A DNA stretch of 55,575 nucleotides. Source: Tardiphaga sp. (GTDB lineage: Bacteria > Pseudomonadota > Alphaproteobacteria > Rhizobiales > Xanthobacteraceae). Within the stretch, counting starts at the first letter, position 1, and every line of letters begins with the position of its first letter. The notes under the pieces were generated by a model. The model saw only the letters and a program-made list of their open reading frames with translations, was not told the origin of the DNA and searched no databases. The DNA is taken from contig NZ_JAQGJT010000051.1 in NCBI RefSeq assembly GCF_028290495.1, forward strand, positions 1-55,575, read 5' to 3'. Below, one piece after another: positions 27,321-36,529 of the stretch. The position numbers were made by a program, and so were the translations under genes.

Positions 27321-28385
27321 ATGAGTTTCCTCTGTAACGATACCGGCCACGCCGCGCCGTCATGTGGCTGCGGCGTCAGCCGCCGCGGCTTCCTCGCTGG
27401 CGGCGCAGCATTTGCCGCGGCCGCAGCGCTGCCCAATGCGGCGAAGGCGCAGGCACCAGCCCCGTTCCGCATTGACGTGCACCATCATCTGACGCCACCG
27501 GACTATATCACGGCGGTGAATCCGCGGGTGCCGCTGTCGCCGCTTTCCACGGGGTGGACGTTGCAGAAGACGCTCGACGACATGGACAAGGCCGGCGTGC
27601 AGACGGCGATGCTGTCGATCACCACGCCCGGCCTGTGGTTCGGTGACGCGGCGGCTTCCGCCCGATTGTCGCGCGGCTGCAACGAATATGCGGCGAAGCT
27701 GATTGCCGACAATCCCGGCCGGTTCGGTTCCTTCGCGGCGCTGCCGATGCTCAATGCCGATGCGGCGCTGGGCGAGATCGGCTACGCCTTCGATACGCTA
27801 AAGGCCGACGGCGTCTGTGTCTTCACCAGCTATGACGGCAAATGGCTGGGCGATGCCATCTTCGTGCCGATATTCGACGACCTGAACCGGCGCAAGGCGG
27901 TGGTCTCGGTGCATCCGACCACGGCCGCCTGTTGCGGCAACCTGATGCCGTTCATCCCCGACACCGTGATCGAATTCGGCACCGACACCACGCGCGCCAT
28001 CGCCAGCCTGGTGTTCTCCGGTGCGGTCGACCGCTGGCCCGATATCAAGTTCATCTTCTCGCATGCCGGCGGCACGATGCCGTTTTTGATCGAGCGCTTC
28101 GAATTTCTCGCCCGCTCGCCGCAGGCCGCCAAGATGGTGCCGGCCGGCGTGCGCGCAGCCTTGCGAAAGCTCTATTACGACACGGCGCAGGCTTCCAATC
28201 CCGCCGCGATGGGCGCGCTGCGTCAACTGGTCGAGGTCTCGCAGATCGTTTTCGGGACGGATTTCCCGTACCGCACCGGCGCCGAGCATGTCGCCAATCT
28301 CGCCGGTTGCGGCTTCGGGGCGGGCGACTTGAAACGGATCGAGCGCGACAATGCGCTGGCGCTGTTGCCGAGGCTGCGGGCCTGA
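27321..28385 (+). CDS. Tat-exported amidohydrolase-family (ACMSD-like) protein
   Basis: A 354-residue metal-dependent hydrolase or decarboxylase of the amidohydrolase superfamily. A twin-arginine signal (SRRGFLAGGAA, 20-30) precedes the barrel. Metal ligands are H54 and H56 (DVHHHL), the histidine in FSHAGGTMPF and the aspartate in FGTDFPY. The ACMSD/gamma-resorcylate decarboxylase group shares this pattern and acts on aromatic or keto acids. Export by Tat fits a cofactor loaded in the cytoplasm. The ribosome site GGGAGTG is present. It interrupts the ccm operon and has no known role in cytochrome c assembly. The substrate is unknown. Confidence 0.87.
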   Translation: MSFLCNDTGHAAPSCGCGVSRRGFLAGGAAFAAAAALPNAAKAQAPAPFRIDVHHHLTPPDYITAVNPRVPLSPLSTGWTLQKTLDDMDKAGVQTAMLSITTPGLWFGDAAASARLSRGCNEYAAKLIADNPGRFGSFAALPMLNADAALGEIGYAFDTLKADGVCVFTSYDGKWLGDAIFVPIFDDLNRRKAVVSVHPTTAACCGNLMPFIPDTVIEFGTDTTRAIASLVFSGAVDRWPDIKFIFSHAGGTMPFLIERFEFLARSPQAAKMVPAGVRAALRKLYYDTAQASNPAAMGALRQLVEVSQIVFGTDFPYRTGAEHVANLAGCGFGAGDLKRIERDNALALLPRLRA

Positions 28386-28461
28386 TCGTGCCCCGACGGG
28401 GTCGCCAAACATTGATCTATCTCCACCTGACATCACGGCGGAGCCTGCTATAAAGCCCGCC

Positions 28462-29199
28462 ATGACGCTGACCGAACTCGCAAATCCGACCCGCTTCCTG
28501 TCGCTGGCGACGCGCATCCTGCCGTGGCTCGCGATGCTGACGGCGGTCCTGCTGGCCGTCGGTCTGTACCAGTCGGCGGTGGCGCCGGATGACTATCAGC
28601 AGGGCGCCACCGTCAAGATCATGTTTATCCACGTGCCCAATGCCTGGCTGTCGATGTTCGTCTGGGGCGTGATGAGCGTCGCAGCGCTGGGCACGCTGGT
28701 GTGGCGGCATCCGCTCGCCGACGTCGCCGCCAAGGCTGCCGCCCCGATCGGCGCCGCCTTTACCTTTCTCGCCCTCGTCACCGGTTCGCTGTGGGGCCGG
28801 CCGATGTGGGGCACCTACTGGGAATGGGATGCCCGCCTGACCTCGGTGCTGATCCTGTTCCTGATGTATCTCGGCCTGATCGCGCTGTGGCGCGCGGTGG
28901 AAGATCCGTCGCGCGCGGCCCGCGCCGCGGCGGTGCTGACGCTGGTCGGCGCCATCAACATTCCGATCATCAAGTTCTCGGTCGACTGGTGGAATACGCT
29001 GCACCAGCCGGCCTCGGTGATGAAGATGGGCGGCTCGTCGCTCGACAAGGCCTTTCTGATCCCGCTGCTGGTGATGGGCGTGGCGTTCTCGCTGCTGTTC
29101 ATCACGCTGCATCTGGCGGCGATGCGCAACGAGATCCTGCGCCGCCGGCTGCGCGCCTTGCAGATGCAGCAGGCCAGCCAACGTCCGGCGTTGCCGTAA
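28462..29199 (+). CDS. ccmC: haem-handling membrane protein CcmC
   Basis: An inner-membrane protein of 245 residues with six transmembrane segments. It loads haem onto CcmE. The WxWD haem-handling signature is seen as [13 protein letters not shown] near 113-125. Conserved histidines are in [10 protein letters not shown] and NTLHQPAS. The start [12 protein letters not shown] fits the family. Its stop overlaps the ccmD start by one base (TAATG). The B. japonicum name is cycZ. Confidence 0.96.
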   Translation: MTLTELANPTRFLSLATRILPWLAMLTAVLLAVGLYQSAVAPDDYQQGATVKIMFIHVPNAWLSMFVWGVMSVAALGTLVWRHPLADVAAKAAAPIGAAFTFLALVTGSLWGRPMWGTYWEWDARLTSVLILFLMYLGLIALWRAVEDPSRAARAAAVLTLVGAINIPIIKFSVDWWNTLHQPASVMKMGGSSLDKAFLIPLLVMGVAFSLLFITLHLAAMRNEILRRRLRALQMQQASQRPALP

Positions 29200-29378
29200 T
29201 GACGCTTGGTCCCTACGCCACCTTCATCGTCGGTTCGTACGCGCTGGTCGCCGCCGTGGTCGCGATCCTGATCGTCTGGATCGCGGTCGACCATCGCCGC
29301 GTCAAAGCCAGGCTGCATGAGTTGGAAGCCTCCGGCGTCAGCCGCCGCTCCGGCCGCAGCGCCACGGATGTCTCGTGA
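29199..29378 (+). CDS. ccmD: haem exporter protein CcmD
   Basis: A small single-span protein of 59 residues. A hydrophobic helix (about 8-30: [21 protein letters not shown]) is followed by a basic cytoplasmic tail ([16 protein letters not shown]), the hallmark of CcmD. It stabilises the CcmABC-CcmE complex. It overlaps ccmC by one base and ccmG by four, so all three are translationally coupled. Confidence 0.9.
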   Translation: MTLGPYATFIVGSYALVAAVVAILIVWIAVDHRRVKARLHELEASGVSRRSGRSATDVS

Positions 29379-29956
29379 GCGAGGCGGCCCCGAAACGACG
29401 GCCTCTGCTGATGGCGCTGCCGCTGCTCGGCTTTGCCGTGGTCGCGGCTCTGTTCTGGTTCAAGCTTGGCGCCGGCGATCCCGCAAAGCTGCCCTCCGCT
29501 TTGATCGGCCGCCCGGCGCCTGCCACCGCGCTGCCGGCGCTGGAAGGTCTCAGCGCCAACGGCGCGCCGGTGCCCGGGCTCGATCCCGCGGTGTTCAAGG
29601 GCCGCGTCAGCGTCGTCAATGTCTGGGCGTCGTGGTGCGTGCCGTGCCACGACGAGGCGCCGTTGTTCACCACGCTGGCGCAGGACAAGCGCATCCAGAT
29701 CGTCGGCATCAACTACAAGGACGGCGCCGACAACGCCCGGCGCTTTCTGGGCCGCTACGGCAATCCGTTCGGCATCGTCGGCGTCGACGGCAACGGCCGC
29801 GCCTCGATCGAATGGGGGGTCTACGGCGTGCCGGAGACCTTCATCGTCGGCCGCGACGGCCGTATCAGCTACAAGCTGGTCGGCGGCGTCACGCCGGAGA
29901 ATTTCGATCGCGTGCTGAAGGTGGAAATTGACAAGGCGCTGAAGGCGGGAAGCTAG
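29375..29956 (+). CDS. ccmG: thiol:disulfide interchange protein CcmG/DsbE
   Basis: A membrane-anchored periplasmic thioredoxin of 193 residues that reduces the haem-binding cysteines of apocytochrome c. It has a signal anchor at about 11-29 and the active site WCVPC (C88, C91). [12 protein letters not shown] follows, with the cis-proline near residue 150. GTG is the start; it overlaps ccmD by four bases. In B. japonicum it is called cycY. It closes the ccm run; a palindromic repeat follows 1 base after the stop. Confidence 0.95.
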   Translation: MSEAAPKRRPLLMALPLLGFAVVAALFWFKLGAGDPAKLPSALIGRPAPATALPALEGLSANGAPVPGLDPAVFKGRVSVVNVWASWCVPCHDEAPLFTTLAQDKRIQIVGINYKDGADNARRFLGRYGNPFGIVGVDGNGRASIEWGVYGVPETFIVGRDGRISYKLVGGVTPENFDRVLKVEIDKALKAGS

Positions 29957-30084
29957 TTGTCATTCCGGGATGCGCTTCAGGCGGCGTAGCCGGCTGGGGT
30001 GCAGACCCGGAAGCCGGAAGTGTTTTGAGTATCTCCGGGTTCAGGTTCGCTCGCAACTGGCGCAGTGCCCGGCTCGGAATGACA
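29957..30084. repeat. intergenic palindromic repeat, type A
   Basis: TTGTCATTCCGGG opens it and CTCGGAATGAC closes it. The interior has CCCGGAAGCCGGAAG and CTCCGGGTTCAGGTTCGC, matching the other type A copies at 13273 and 21897 with many changes. It directly follows the ccmG stop codon. Confidence 0.8.
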
Positions 30085-30195
30085 TACCAAATAAACTTCA
30101 GCGTTTATCCGCCGTTCATTTGACCGCCTTGCGTCCGCCATGAATCGACCGCTAGTTTGGTTCCGTTACTTAATCAGTCCTTGGAGGGACATTTC

Positions 30196-30573
30196 ATGCG
30201 CCATTTCTCGCTTGCTTCACTCTCCGCCGCCGCCCTCGCGATCGGCCTTCTGGTCTCCGGCCCGTCGATGGCGCAGACAGCAGCCCCCGCCACGCCCAGC
30301 AAGATGGCGCCCGCGCCGTCGCCCGCCGCCAAGATGGCCCCCGCCGCTGAATCGAAAATGGCGCCCGCGGCGAAGGCCGAGGCGAAGATCGACATCAACA
30401 CCGCCACCAAGGAAGAGTTGATGGCGTTCAAGGGCATCGGCGACAAGTATTCCGACAAGATCATTGCCGGCCGTCCCTACGCCAAGAAGGACCAGCTGGT
30501 CTCGAAGAACATCCTGCCGGAGGCGACCTACAAGAAGCTCTCCGACCAGATCATCGCTACCCAGCCGAAGTAA
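30196..30573 (+). CDS. exported helix-hairpin-helix (ComEA-like) protein
   Basis: A 125-residue protein. A signal peptide (about 1-28, ending SMAQ) leads into an Ala/Pro/Lys-rich linker with the unit KMAPA repeated three to four times (residues about 36-62). A single HhH domain follows: DINTATKEELMAFKGIGDKYSDKI. HhH domains of ComEA type bind double-stranded DNA without sequence preference. A periplasmic DNA-binding role is possible but untested. The start is fixed by GGAGGG ten bases upstream. A terminator follows. Confidence 0.85.
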   Translation: MRHFSLASLSAAALAIGLLVSGPSMAQTAAPATPSKMAPAPSPAAKMAPAAESKMAPAAKAEAKIDINTATKEELMAFKGIGDKYSDKIIAGRPYAKKDQLVSKNILPEATYKKLSDQIIATQPK

Positions 30574-30590
30574 GCTTCTCACTTCCAACA

Positions 30591-30629
30591 AAAACGCACC
30601 GGCGCTTTCGCGCCGGTGCGTTTTCTTTT
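30591..30629 (+). terminator. intrinsic terminator after the HhH gene
   Basis: A 15-bp perfect stem (30591-30605 with 30610-30624) has loop TTTC and is followed by CTTTTC. The A/T-rich stem base lets it act on convergent yciB transcripts too. Confidence 0.92.
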
Positions 30630-30647
30630 CAGGAAACGTGTGCGACT

Positions 30648-31265
30648 TTACTTCGTCAGATCGCCTTCGTCGGCGGCACTTTTGGCGAGCGACACCGGCT
30701 CCAGATGGTAGCGCTTGATCAGCGGCATCTGGGTGATAGCGAACACCATCGTCAGCGGCACCATGCCGAACACCTTGAAGGCGACCCAGAATTCGGTCGT
30801 CTGGGTGCGCCAGATGATCTCGTTCAGCATCGCCATCGCCGCGAACCACAGCGCCCAGCGCAAGGTCAGCGTGCGCCATCCCTGCGTGGTCAAATTGAAC
30901 ATCTGGTCGAACATGATGGCGATGAAGGAGCGGCCGAACAGCAGCCCGCCGCCGAGGGTCGCGGCGAACAGCGCATAGACGATGGTCGGCTTCATCTTGA
31001 TGAAGGTCTCGTCGTGCAGGTAAAGCGTCAGCGATCCGAACACGATGACGACAATGGCGGTGACGATGGCCATCATCGGCACATGCTTCGTCACCACATA
31101 GGAGGCGATCATCGCCGCGATCACCGCTACCATGAACGCGCCGGTGGCGACGAACAGGTTGGCTTTCGCATTGGCGACGAAGAAGATCAGCAGCGGGCCG
31201 AGCTCGGTGGCGAGCTTGAACAGCGGGTGCGGCTGCTTCCTGTCGAGAATTTCGGTTTTGCTCAT
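30648..31265 (-). CDS. yciB: inner-membrane septation protein YciB/IspA family
   Basis: A 205-residue integral membrane protein with five to six transmembrane segments. The conserved start [17 protein letters not shown] and the central [31 protein letters not shown] region (about 114-145) are diagnostic of YciB (intracellular septation protein A). It interacts with cell-envelope and division proteins. The stop of ftsY lies one base before its start codon, so the two are coupled. The chosen start [10 protein letters not shown] follows ftsY at once. Confidence 0.93.
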   Translation of the reverse strand: MSKTEILDRKQPHPLFKLATELGPLLIFFVANAKANLFVATGAFMVAVIAAMIASYVVTKHVPMMAIVTAIVVIVFGSLTLYLHDETFIKMKPTIVYALFAATLGGGLLFGRSFIAIMFDQMFNLTTQGWRTLTLRWALWFAAMAMLNEIIWRTQTTEFWVAFKVFGMVPLTMVFAITQMPLIKRYHLEPVSLAKSAADEGDLTK

Positions 31266-31266
31266 G

Positions 31267-32211
31267 TCAGCTTTCGATTCCCGCAATCGCCTGGGCGAAG
31301 TCGCGTGCGGTAAATGGCGCGAGATCGTCGATCCCTTCGCCGACGCCGATGAAATGCACCGGCAGTTTGAATTTTTCCGCCAGCGCGACGAGGATGCCGC
31401 CGCGCGCGGTGCCGTCGAGCTTGGTCATCACCAGCCCGGTGACCCCTGCCATACGATGAAACGCCTCGACCTGCGATAGCGCGTTTTGTCCCACGGTGGC
31501 GTCGAGCACCAGGAGCACCGCATGCGGCGCTGATGGCTCCACCTTCTTGATCACGCGGACGACCTTTTCCAGCTCGATCATCAGCTCGGCCTTGTTCTGC
31601 AGCCGGCCGGCGGTATCGATCAGCAGTACGTCGCGCTTGTCGTCGCGCGCCGCGGTGACGGCCGTGAAGGCGAGGCTTGCCGAATCCGAGCCCTGTGCCG
31701 CGGCGATCACCGGCACCTTGTTACGCTCGCCCCAGACCTTGAGCTGCTCGATCGCTGCCGCGCGAAAAGTGTCGCCGGCGGCGAGCATCACGCGGCGACC
31801 CTCGGCGGACAGCTTCGCGGTCAGCTTGCCGATGGTGGTGGTCTTACCGGAGCCGTTGACGCCGACCACCAGGATAACGAATGGCTTTTGCCCGGTGTCG
31901 ATGACCAATGGTTTGGCGACAGCGGACAGCACCTTTTCGACCTCGGTGGCGACCACGGCCTTGACGTCATCGGCCGAGATCGCCTTGTCGTAGCGGCCAT
32001 GGCCGACCGCAGCGGCGATCCGCGCCGCGACTTCGGTGCCCAGATCGGCACGCAGCAACACATCCTCGATATCGTCGAGCATGGCGCGGTCGAGCTTGCG
32101 CTTGGTGACGAGGTCGGCGACCGCGCTTCCCAGCGAGTTCGAGGTGCGTTTCAGGCCGCTGGAGAGCCGCCGCCACCAGCTCAGTTTCGGCGTTTCAGGA
32201 GTGTCGTTCAT
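31267..32211 (-). CDS. ftsY: signal recognition particle receptor FtsY
   Basis: The SRP receptor GTPase (314 residues) that docks ribosome-SRP complexes at the membrane. NG-domain motifs are [10 protein letters not shown] (G1), DTAGRLQNK (G3), [10 protein letters not shown] (G4) and GVGEGIDDL (G5). It starts directly with the N domain ([16 protein letters not shown]) and lacks the long acidic A domain of E. coli FtsY. That is usual for alphaproteobacteria. The amphipathic start is then the likely membrane tether. It is co-transcribed with yciB. Confidence 0.97.
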   Translation of the reverse strand: MNDTPETPKLSWWRRLSSGLKRTSNSLGSAVADLVTKRKLDRAMLDDIEDVLLRADLGTEVAARIAAAVGHGRYDKAISADDVKAVVATEVEKVLSAVAKPLVIDTGQKPFVILVVGVNGSGKTTTIGKLTAKLSAEGRRVMLAAGDTFRAAAIEQLKVWGERNKVPVIAAAQGSDSASLAFTAVTAARDDKRDVLLIDTAGRLQNKAELMIELEKVVRVIKKVEPSAPHAVLLVLDATVGQNALSQVEAFHRMAGVTGLVMTKLDGTARGGILVALAEKFKLPVHFIGVGEGIDDLAPFTARDFAQAIAGIES

Positions 32212-32239
32212 GTTGGCGCTGTGTTAGCGGTTTCGCGCC

Positions 32240-32986
32240 ATGAACGAAAGCCACGACGACATTGGGGAAGAGCCCCGTTTACCGCGCACCGACGCGGTGG
32301 AACTGACCGAAGCCGAGATCCTGTCCAGGGTGCTGCACCGCGACGGGCTGATGCTGGTGATCGACAAGCCGGCCGGGCTGCCGGTGCATCGCGGCCCCAA
32401 GGGCGGCGCCAACCTGGAATCCTCGTTTGAATTCCTGCGCTATGGCCTGCCGCGCCCGCCGGTGCTGGCGCATCGGCTCGACCGGGATACATCGGGCTGC
32501 CTGGTGCTCGGCCGCCACCGCAAGGCCACGGCGTCGCTCGGCCTGCTGTTCATGCACAGACGGGTCTCCAAGACCGACTGGGCGGTGGTCGAAGGCGGCC
32601 CGGCCGAGGACCAAGGCACCATCGACATGCCGCTCGGCCGGCTCAACGCCGAGCGGGGCTGGTGGATGAAGCCGGACGCCGAAGGGCTCAAGGCCGTGAC
32701 CAATTTCAGGGTGATGGGGCGGGGCGATGGCCTCGCCTGGATGGCGCTGGAACCGGTCACCGGACGAACCCATCAGTTGCGCGTGCACAGTTCCGCGTCG
32801 GGCTGGCCGATCGTCGGCGACAATATCTACGGCAGCGGACCCCGCTTCGGCGAGCCGACGCTACATCTGCATGCCCGCGAGATCGTGATCCCGATCTCGC
32901 GCAACAAGGACCCGATCCGCGTCGTCGCCCCCGCCCCGTCGCATCTGCACGAGCGGCTTCGGGCGTGTGGCTGGAACGGCGAGTAG
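32240..32986 (+). CDS. RluA-family RNA pseudouridine synthase
   Basis: A 248-residue enzyme that isomerises uridine in RNA. The catalytic aspartate D81 is in HRLDRDTSG (78-86). The family start VIDKPAGLPVHRGP (40-53) and the GRTHQLRVH motif near 178 are present. There is no S4 domain, so it resembles the shorter RluA/RluC-like group, and the RNA target is not readable. It is divergent from ftsY with 28 bases between start codons. Confidence 0.93.
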   Translation: MNESHDDIGEEPRLPRTDAVELTEAEILSRVLHRDGLMLVIDKPAGLPVHRGPKGGANLESSFEFLRYGLPRPPVLAHRLDRDTSGCLVLGRHRKATASLGLLFMHRRVSKTDWAVVEGGPAEDQGTIDMPLGRLNAERGWWMKPDAEGLKAVTNFRVMGRGDGLAWMALEPVTGRTHQLRVHSSASGWPIVGDNIYGSGPRFGEPTLHLHAREIVIPISRNKDPIRVVAPAPSHLHERLRACGWNGE

Positions 32987-32998
32987 GCGCTTGCCGCC

Positions 32999-33697
32999 TC
33001 AGACGACCAGCCCCTGCTGGATCGTCCAGCTCTGATCCACGTTGATCGTTGCCGTCATGGCGGTCACGTTGGGCGGGAAAACCACCCGTGCCGAGGATGT
33101 CAGTCTGGACAGGTCCATGATTTCACCCTGCGTGACATCGGCCAGGGTGACCCAGTAATTCGCCAGAGGTGTGAATACGAAGTTCATGTTGGAAGCGGCC
33201 TGCATGACTTCGATGGGCGAGCCGGCCATGCCGATGCCGACGCTGACGGTATTTGGCGGGATCGTGCCGTCGCAAAGGATCTGGAGCTGATTTGTCATTT
33301 GGGCCGGTCCTTGGGCGTTGAACGCGAAGGCGCCCTCGCTATAGGTCAGTTCGATCTTGTTCTCGGTCCCGAGGGTCGCCGGCACGACCTGCGACGCCGT
33401 GAACTGCACACCTTCCGCGAGCTGTCCGGTTTCCATCCAGACCAGATCGTAGCTGGGCTGCCAGGTGAAGTTGACTTCGACGCCGGTGGCGACGGGCATG
33501 GCGAACCACGCCGGGGCGAGGCCAGCCGGCTTGCTTCCGCTGGTTTGAAAGCAGACGAAGGTTTGCGTAGTGCCGCTGTTGTTGTGGAATCTCAGGGTGT
33601 GTGCCGGCGGGCCGGGCTGCTGCTGGAAGATCACGATGTGGCTGTTGCCAGCATCGCTGCTGCGGTTGACGAAGTTGAGATTGATGACTGATGGCAT
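32999..33697 (-). CDS. RhiA-like protein
   Basis: A 232-residue protein without a signal peptide. It starts MPSVINLNFVNRSSDAGNSH. It then carries a pattern I associate with the rhizosphere-induced RhiA protein of Rhizobium: a LxFxNxSS start, 'PAWFA...VNFTWQPSYDLVWMETGQL..GVQFTASQ' and a GAFAF segment. The likeness is from memory and should be checked. The start is the second of two ATGs six bases apart, because GGAAGGA abuts the first but is ideally spaced for the second. A dyad ACCTT-N4-AAGGT (33741-33754) lies 44 bases upstream. RhiA is an abundant protein under quorum control in R. leguminosarum; its function is unknown. Confidence 0.6.
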   Translation of the reverse strand: MPSVINLNFVNRSSDAGNSHIVIFQQQPGPPAHTLRFHNNSGTTQTFVCFQTSGSKPAGLAPAWFAMPVATGVEVNFTWQPSYDLVWMETGQLAEGVQFTASQVVPATLGTENKIELTYSEGAFAFNAQGPAQMTNQLQILCDGTIPPNTVSVGIGMAGSPIEVMQAASNMNFVFTPLANYWVTLADVTQGEIMDLSRLTSSARVVFPPNVTAMTATINVDQSWTIQQGLVV

Positions 33698-33806
33698 TGC
33701 CATTCCTTCCCCGGCCGCAGCGACCAACTGTCGGCGCTGCACCTTGCGAAAGGTATCACTATCTCTGGTTGAATCAACGGCGCCACGAGGCGCAGTAGAT
33801 GCTGCC

Positions 33807-34679
33807 TTACGCCGCCGTCCCGAACAGTTTCGGATCGAGCCGGCCCTCATATTCCAGTTCGGCCGGGCCGGTCATCAGCACGTGGTCGTCGCGCTCGCGC
33901 CACTCGATGCTGAGTTCGCCACCGGGCAGCGTCATGTGCACGATACGGTTGGTGCGGCGCAGCCGGACGGCAGAGACCGCGGTGGCGCACGCGGCCGAGC
34001 CGCAGGCGCGGGTGAGGCCGACGCCGCGCTCCCAGGTTCGCATCACGATGTGATCGCGGTCGATGACATGGGCCAGCGTGATATTGGCGCGTTCCGGAAA
34101 GATCGGGTGGTTCTCGAGCAGCGGGCCGAAGCGGCCGAGGTCGTAGGCCTCGATGTCGTCGACCCAGAAGATCGCGTGCGGATTGCCCATGCTGACCGCC
34201 GAGGGCGTGTGCAGGATCGGCGCGTCGATCGGGCCGATCTGCAACTCGATCGAGCGGGTGTCGCGAAATTCCTCCGCCAACGGAATGTCCTGCCAGCCGA
34301 ACTTCGGCGCGCCCATATCGACGGTGAAGGTCTCCGGCGAGGGGCCCGGCCAGCAATTGATCAGGCCGGCTGACGTCTCGAAGGTCAGCGCGGTCTTGCC
34401 GCTGCCGGCGAACACCTGCCGCGCCACGCAGCGCATGCCGTTGCCGCAGGCGCCGGATTCCGAGCCGTCGTTGTTGTAGATTTTCACGAAAGCTTCGGTG
34501 CCGGCGAGCCGCGGCTTCTGCAGCACCATTAGCTGGTCGTAGGGCACGCCAGATGGTGCCGCGACCGCGCGGGCGTCGTCCGGCGTCACGGCGGCGGCGC
34601 CGTCGCGCAGGTCGATCACGACGATCTCGTTGCCGATGCCGTTCATCTTGGCAAAGGCGTGGTTGGCCAGCGTGCTCAT
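33807..34679 (-). CDS. dapF: diaminopimelate epimerase
   Basis: A cofactor-free racemase of 290 residues that converts LL- to meso-diaminopimelate for lysine and peptidoglycan. The two catalytic cysteines are C78 ([11 protein letters not shown]) and C226 ([10 protein letters not shown]). The start [21 protein letters not shown] is the family N-terminus; a longer upstream frame is not conserved. In relatives dapF lies near ftsY and a tRNA methylthiotransferase gene (mtaB). Here a RhiA-like gene and a pseudouridine synthase lie between dapF and ftsY. Confidence 0.97.
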   Translation of the reverse strand: MSTLANHAFAKMNGIGNEIVVIDLRDGAAAVTPDDARAVAAPSGVPYDQLMVLQKPRLAGTEAFVKIYNNDGSESGACGNGMRCVARQVFAGSGKTALTFETSAGLINCWPGPSPETFTVDMGAPKFGWQDIPLAEEFRDTRSIELQIGPIDAPILHTPSAVSMGNPHAIFWVDDIEAYDLGRFGPLLENHPIFPERANITLAHVIDRDHIVMRTWERGVGLTRACGSAACATAVSAVRLRRTNRIVHMTLPGGELSIEWRERDDHVLMTGPAELEYEGRLDPKLFGTAA

Positions 34680-34880
34680 GTCATGTTCCGATGTTGCCTG
34701 CTGTATATGGCGAAGCCGGCGGGCGTTGGCCAGTGCGGCCAATCTATGGCGCGACATTCATGCGCCCCGGCGGATTGTGCAGGGGACGAAAGCCGGGGCA
34801 GCGTGTTACCATGATGTCCTGTTGCGCTCGTTTCGACGCGCCGCCACCGGGCGCGCGTCGATGCTGATGGAGACCCCCGG

Positions 34881-35645
34881 ATGAACCGTTCCCTGCTTCG
34901 CCTCGCCGCTGTGGCGCTGATCCCGGCCGCCGCGCTGTCGCTGAATTTTGCGGCCTTCGCGCAGGCGCCTCCCGCCACCGCGCCAGCGGCGACCGCCACC
35001 CCGGCCACGCCGACGCCGGAGACGCCGGCCCAGAGTCCGGCCCCGGTGGTTCCTGTCGTACCGAGCCCAGCCACGCCCGCGACACCCGCACCGGCGACGC
35101 CTTCGGCTTCGACGCCCGCCGCGGTGACGCCGCCGGTGGTGGTCGAAACCCCGGCGCCCGTCGCCCCGCCGGCGGTGCAGGCCGCCGATCCGTTCGGCGA
35201 GGAGATCACGCTGACGCCGAAGCAGGTGCTAGCCTTCAACGGCAAGGCGAACTGGGACTCGGCGTTCGAGACCCTGATGGATGCTTTCAAGCAGTTGACC
35301 GCGGTGCTCGACAAGCAGGGCATCAAATCATCCGGCAATTCGATGATCGTCTACACCTCGACCGATGATGCCGGCTTCACATTCCTGGCGGAAATCCCGG
35401 TCGATCAGGATCCGAAAAACCTGCCGAAGACGATGAGCGTCAGCAAATCGCCGGAAGGCAAGTCGCTGAAATTCGTCCACCGTGGCTCCTACGACAACAT
35501 GGACAATACCTACGAGGCGATCACCAATCACCTCGACGACAAGAAGCTGGAAGCCAAGGATACCTTCATCGAGGAATACATGACCGACCCGTTGAAAACC
35601 GCCGAAGACCGGCTGGTGATCAACGTCTATGTGCCGCTGAAGTAA
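34881..35645 (+). CDS. exported GyrI-like domain protein with Pro/Ala linker
   Basis: A 254-residue protein. A signal peptide (about 1-28, ending AFAQ) is followed by about 75 residues of nearly pure Ala/Pro/Thr/Val, a flexible linker. The C-terminal half (about 105-254) resembles GyrI/effector-binding (SRPBCC-like) domains: LTPKQVLAFNG, VYTSTDDAGFTFLAEIPV, KFVHRGSYDNMDNTYEAITNHL and LVINVYVPLK. Such domains bind small hydrophobic molecules. A periplasmic copy behind a long linker may capture a ligand near the cell wall. It is followed by the SIMPL gene after 71 bases. Confidence 0.75.
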   Translation: MNRSLLRLAAVALIPAAALSLNFAAFAQAPPATAPAATATPATPTPETPAQSPAPVVPVVPSPATPATPAPATPSASTPAAVTPPVVVETPAPVAPPAVQAADPFGEEITLTPKQVLAFNGKANWDSAFETLMDAFKQLTAVLDKQGIKSSGNSMIVYTSTDDAGFTFLAEIPVDQDPKNLPKTMSVSKSPEGKSLKFVHRGSYDNMDNTYEAITNHLDDKKLEAKDTFIEEYMTDPLKTAEDRLVINVYVPLK

Positions 35646-35716
35646 CGAGGCCTGAGGCTCGTACATAACGAAACGGTGGACATAAAGAAGCCTTGGACAG
35701 TCCGGAAGTATCGGGA

Positions 35717-36418
35717 ATGAAAAATCATCTTGCTCTCGCCGCGCTCGCCGGCATCCTCGCCGTGACCCCCGCTTTGGCGCAGGTCATTCCGCCGCCGACC
35801 ATCGTCGTATCGGGCGAGGGCACCGTATCGGTGCCGCCCGACATGGCGGTGATCGATGGCGGCGTGAGCTCCGAGGCGAAATCTGCCCGCGAAGCCTCCG
35901 AGGCTAACAATGCTGCGATGGGCAAGGTGCTGCTGGCACTGAAGGCCGGCGGGCTCGATGAGAAGGACGTGCAGACCGCGCGGCTGTCGCTGCAGCCGCA
36001 ATATGCGCAAGCGACCAAGTCCGGCCCGAATGTTGTCGTCGGCTACCGCGCCAGCAACCGGGTCACCATCCGGTTGCGCGACATCAGCAAGGTCGCGGCC
36101 ACCATCGACACGCTGGTATCGTCCGGCGCCAACGAAATCGGCGGTATCAACTTCACGGTGGAGAAGGCCTCCAAACTGCTCGACGACGCCCGCATCGAGG
36201 CGATTGCCGACGCCCGCCGCAAGGCCCAGATCTACGCGAAAGCCGCCGGCGTCACGCTGGGCAACCCGGTCAGCATTTCCGAAGATGGCGGCGGCTCGGC
36301 CCCGCCGGTGGCGTTCCGCAGGATGGCCAGCATGGCCGCCTCCGCGCCGGTCGCGCAAGGCGAGGAAACGCTGCGGGTGAATGTCAGCGTGGCCTGGGAA
36401 ATCAAGCCGGCGCAGTAA
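35717..36418 (+). CDS. SIMPL domain (DUF541) exported protein
   Basis: A 233-residue periplasmic protein. A signal peptide (about 1-21, ending ALAQ) is followed by the SIMPL fold: TIVVSGEGTVSVPPDMAVID, then NRVTIRLRDISKVAATIDTLVSSGANEIGGINFTV, and DARRKAQIYAKAAGVTLG. Related proteins include E. coli YggE, linked to oxidative-stress tolerance, and BP26 of Brucella, which forms a periplasmic ring. It has no catalytic signature. The start is fixed by CGGGA close to the ATG and the signal peptide. A convergent-site repeat follows. Confidence 0.9.
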   Translation: MKNHLALAALAGILAVTPALAQVIPPPTIVVSGEGTVSVPPDMAVIDGGVSSEAKSAREASEANNAAMGKVLLALKAGGLDEKDVQTARLSLQPQYAQATKSGPNVVVGYRASNRVTIRLRDISKVAATIDTLVSSGANEIGGINFTVEKASKLLDDARIEAIADARRKAQIYAKAAGVTLGNPVSISEDGGGSAPPVAFRRMASMAASAPVAQGEETLRVNVSVAWEIKPAQ

Positions 36419-36438
36419 CGCAAATTGAGGTGCGCGCT

Positions 36439-36514
36439 GTCATGCCCGGCTTTGTGCCGGGCATCCACGTTCTTGCGGGGAATCGTGGATGGCCGGGACA
36501 AGCCCGGCCATGAC
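36439..36514. repeat. intergenic palindromic repeat, type C
   Basis: GTCATG opens and CATGAC closes it. Within are CCCGGC...GCCGGGCATCCACG and CGTGGATGGCCGGG...CCCGGCC, so it folds into one long hairpin with internal stems. It lies between two convergent genes. Confidence 0.8.
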
Positions 36515-36529
36515 GTGGAGAGGCCAGAG

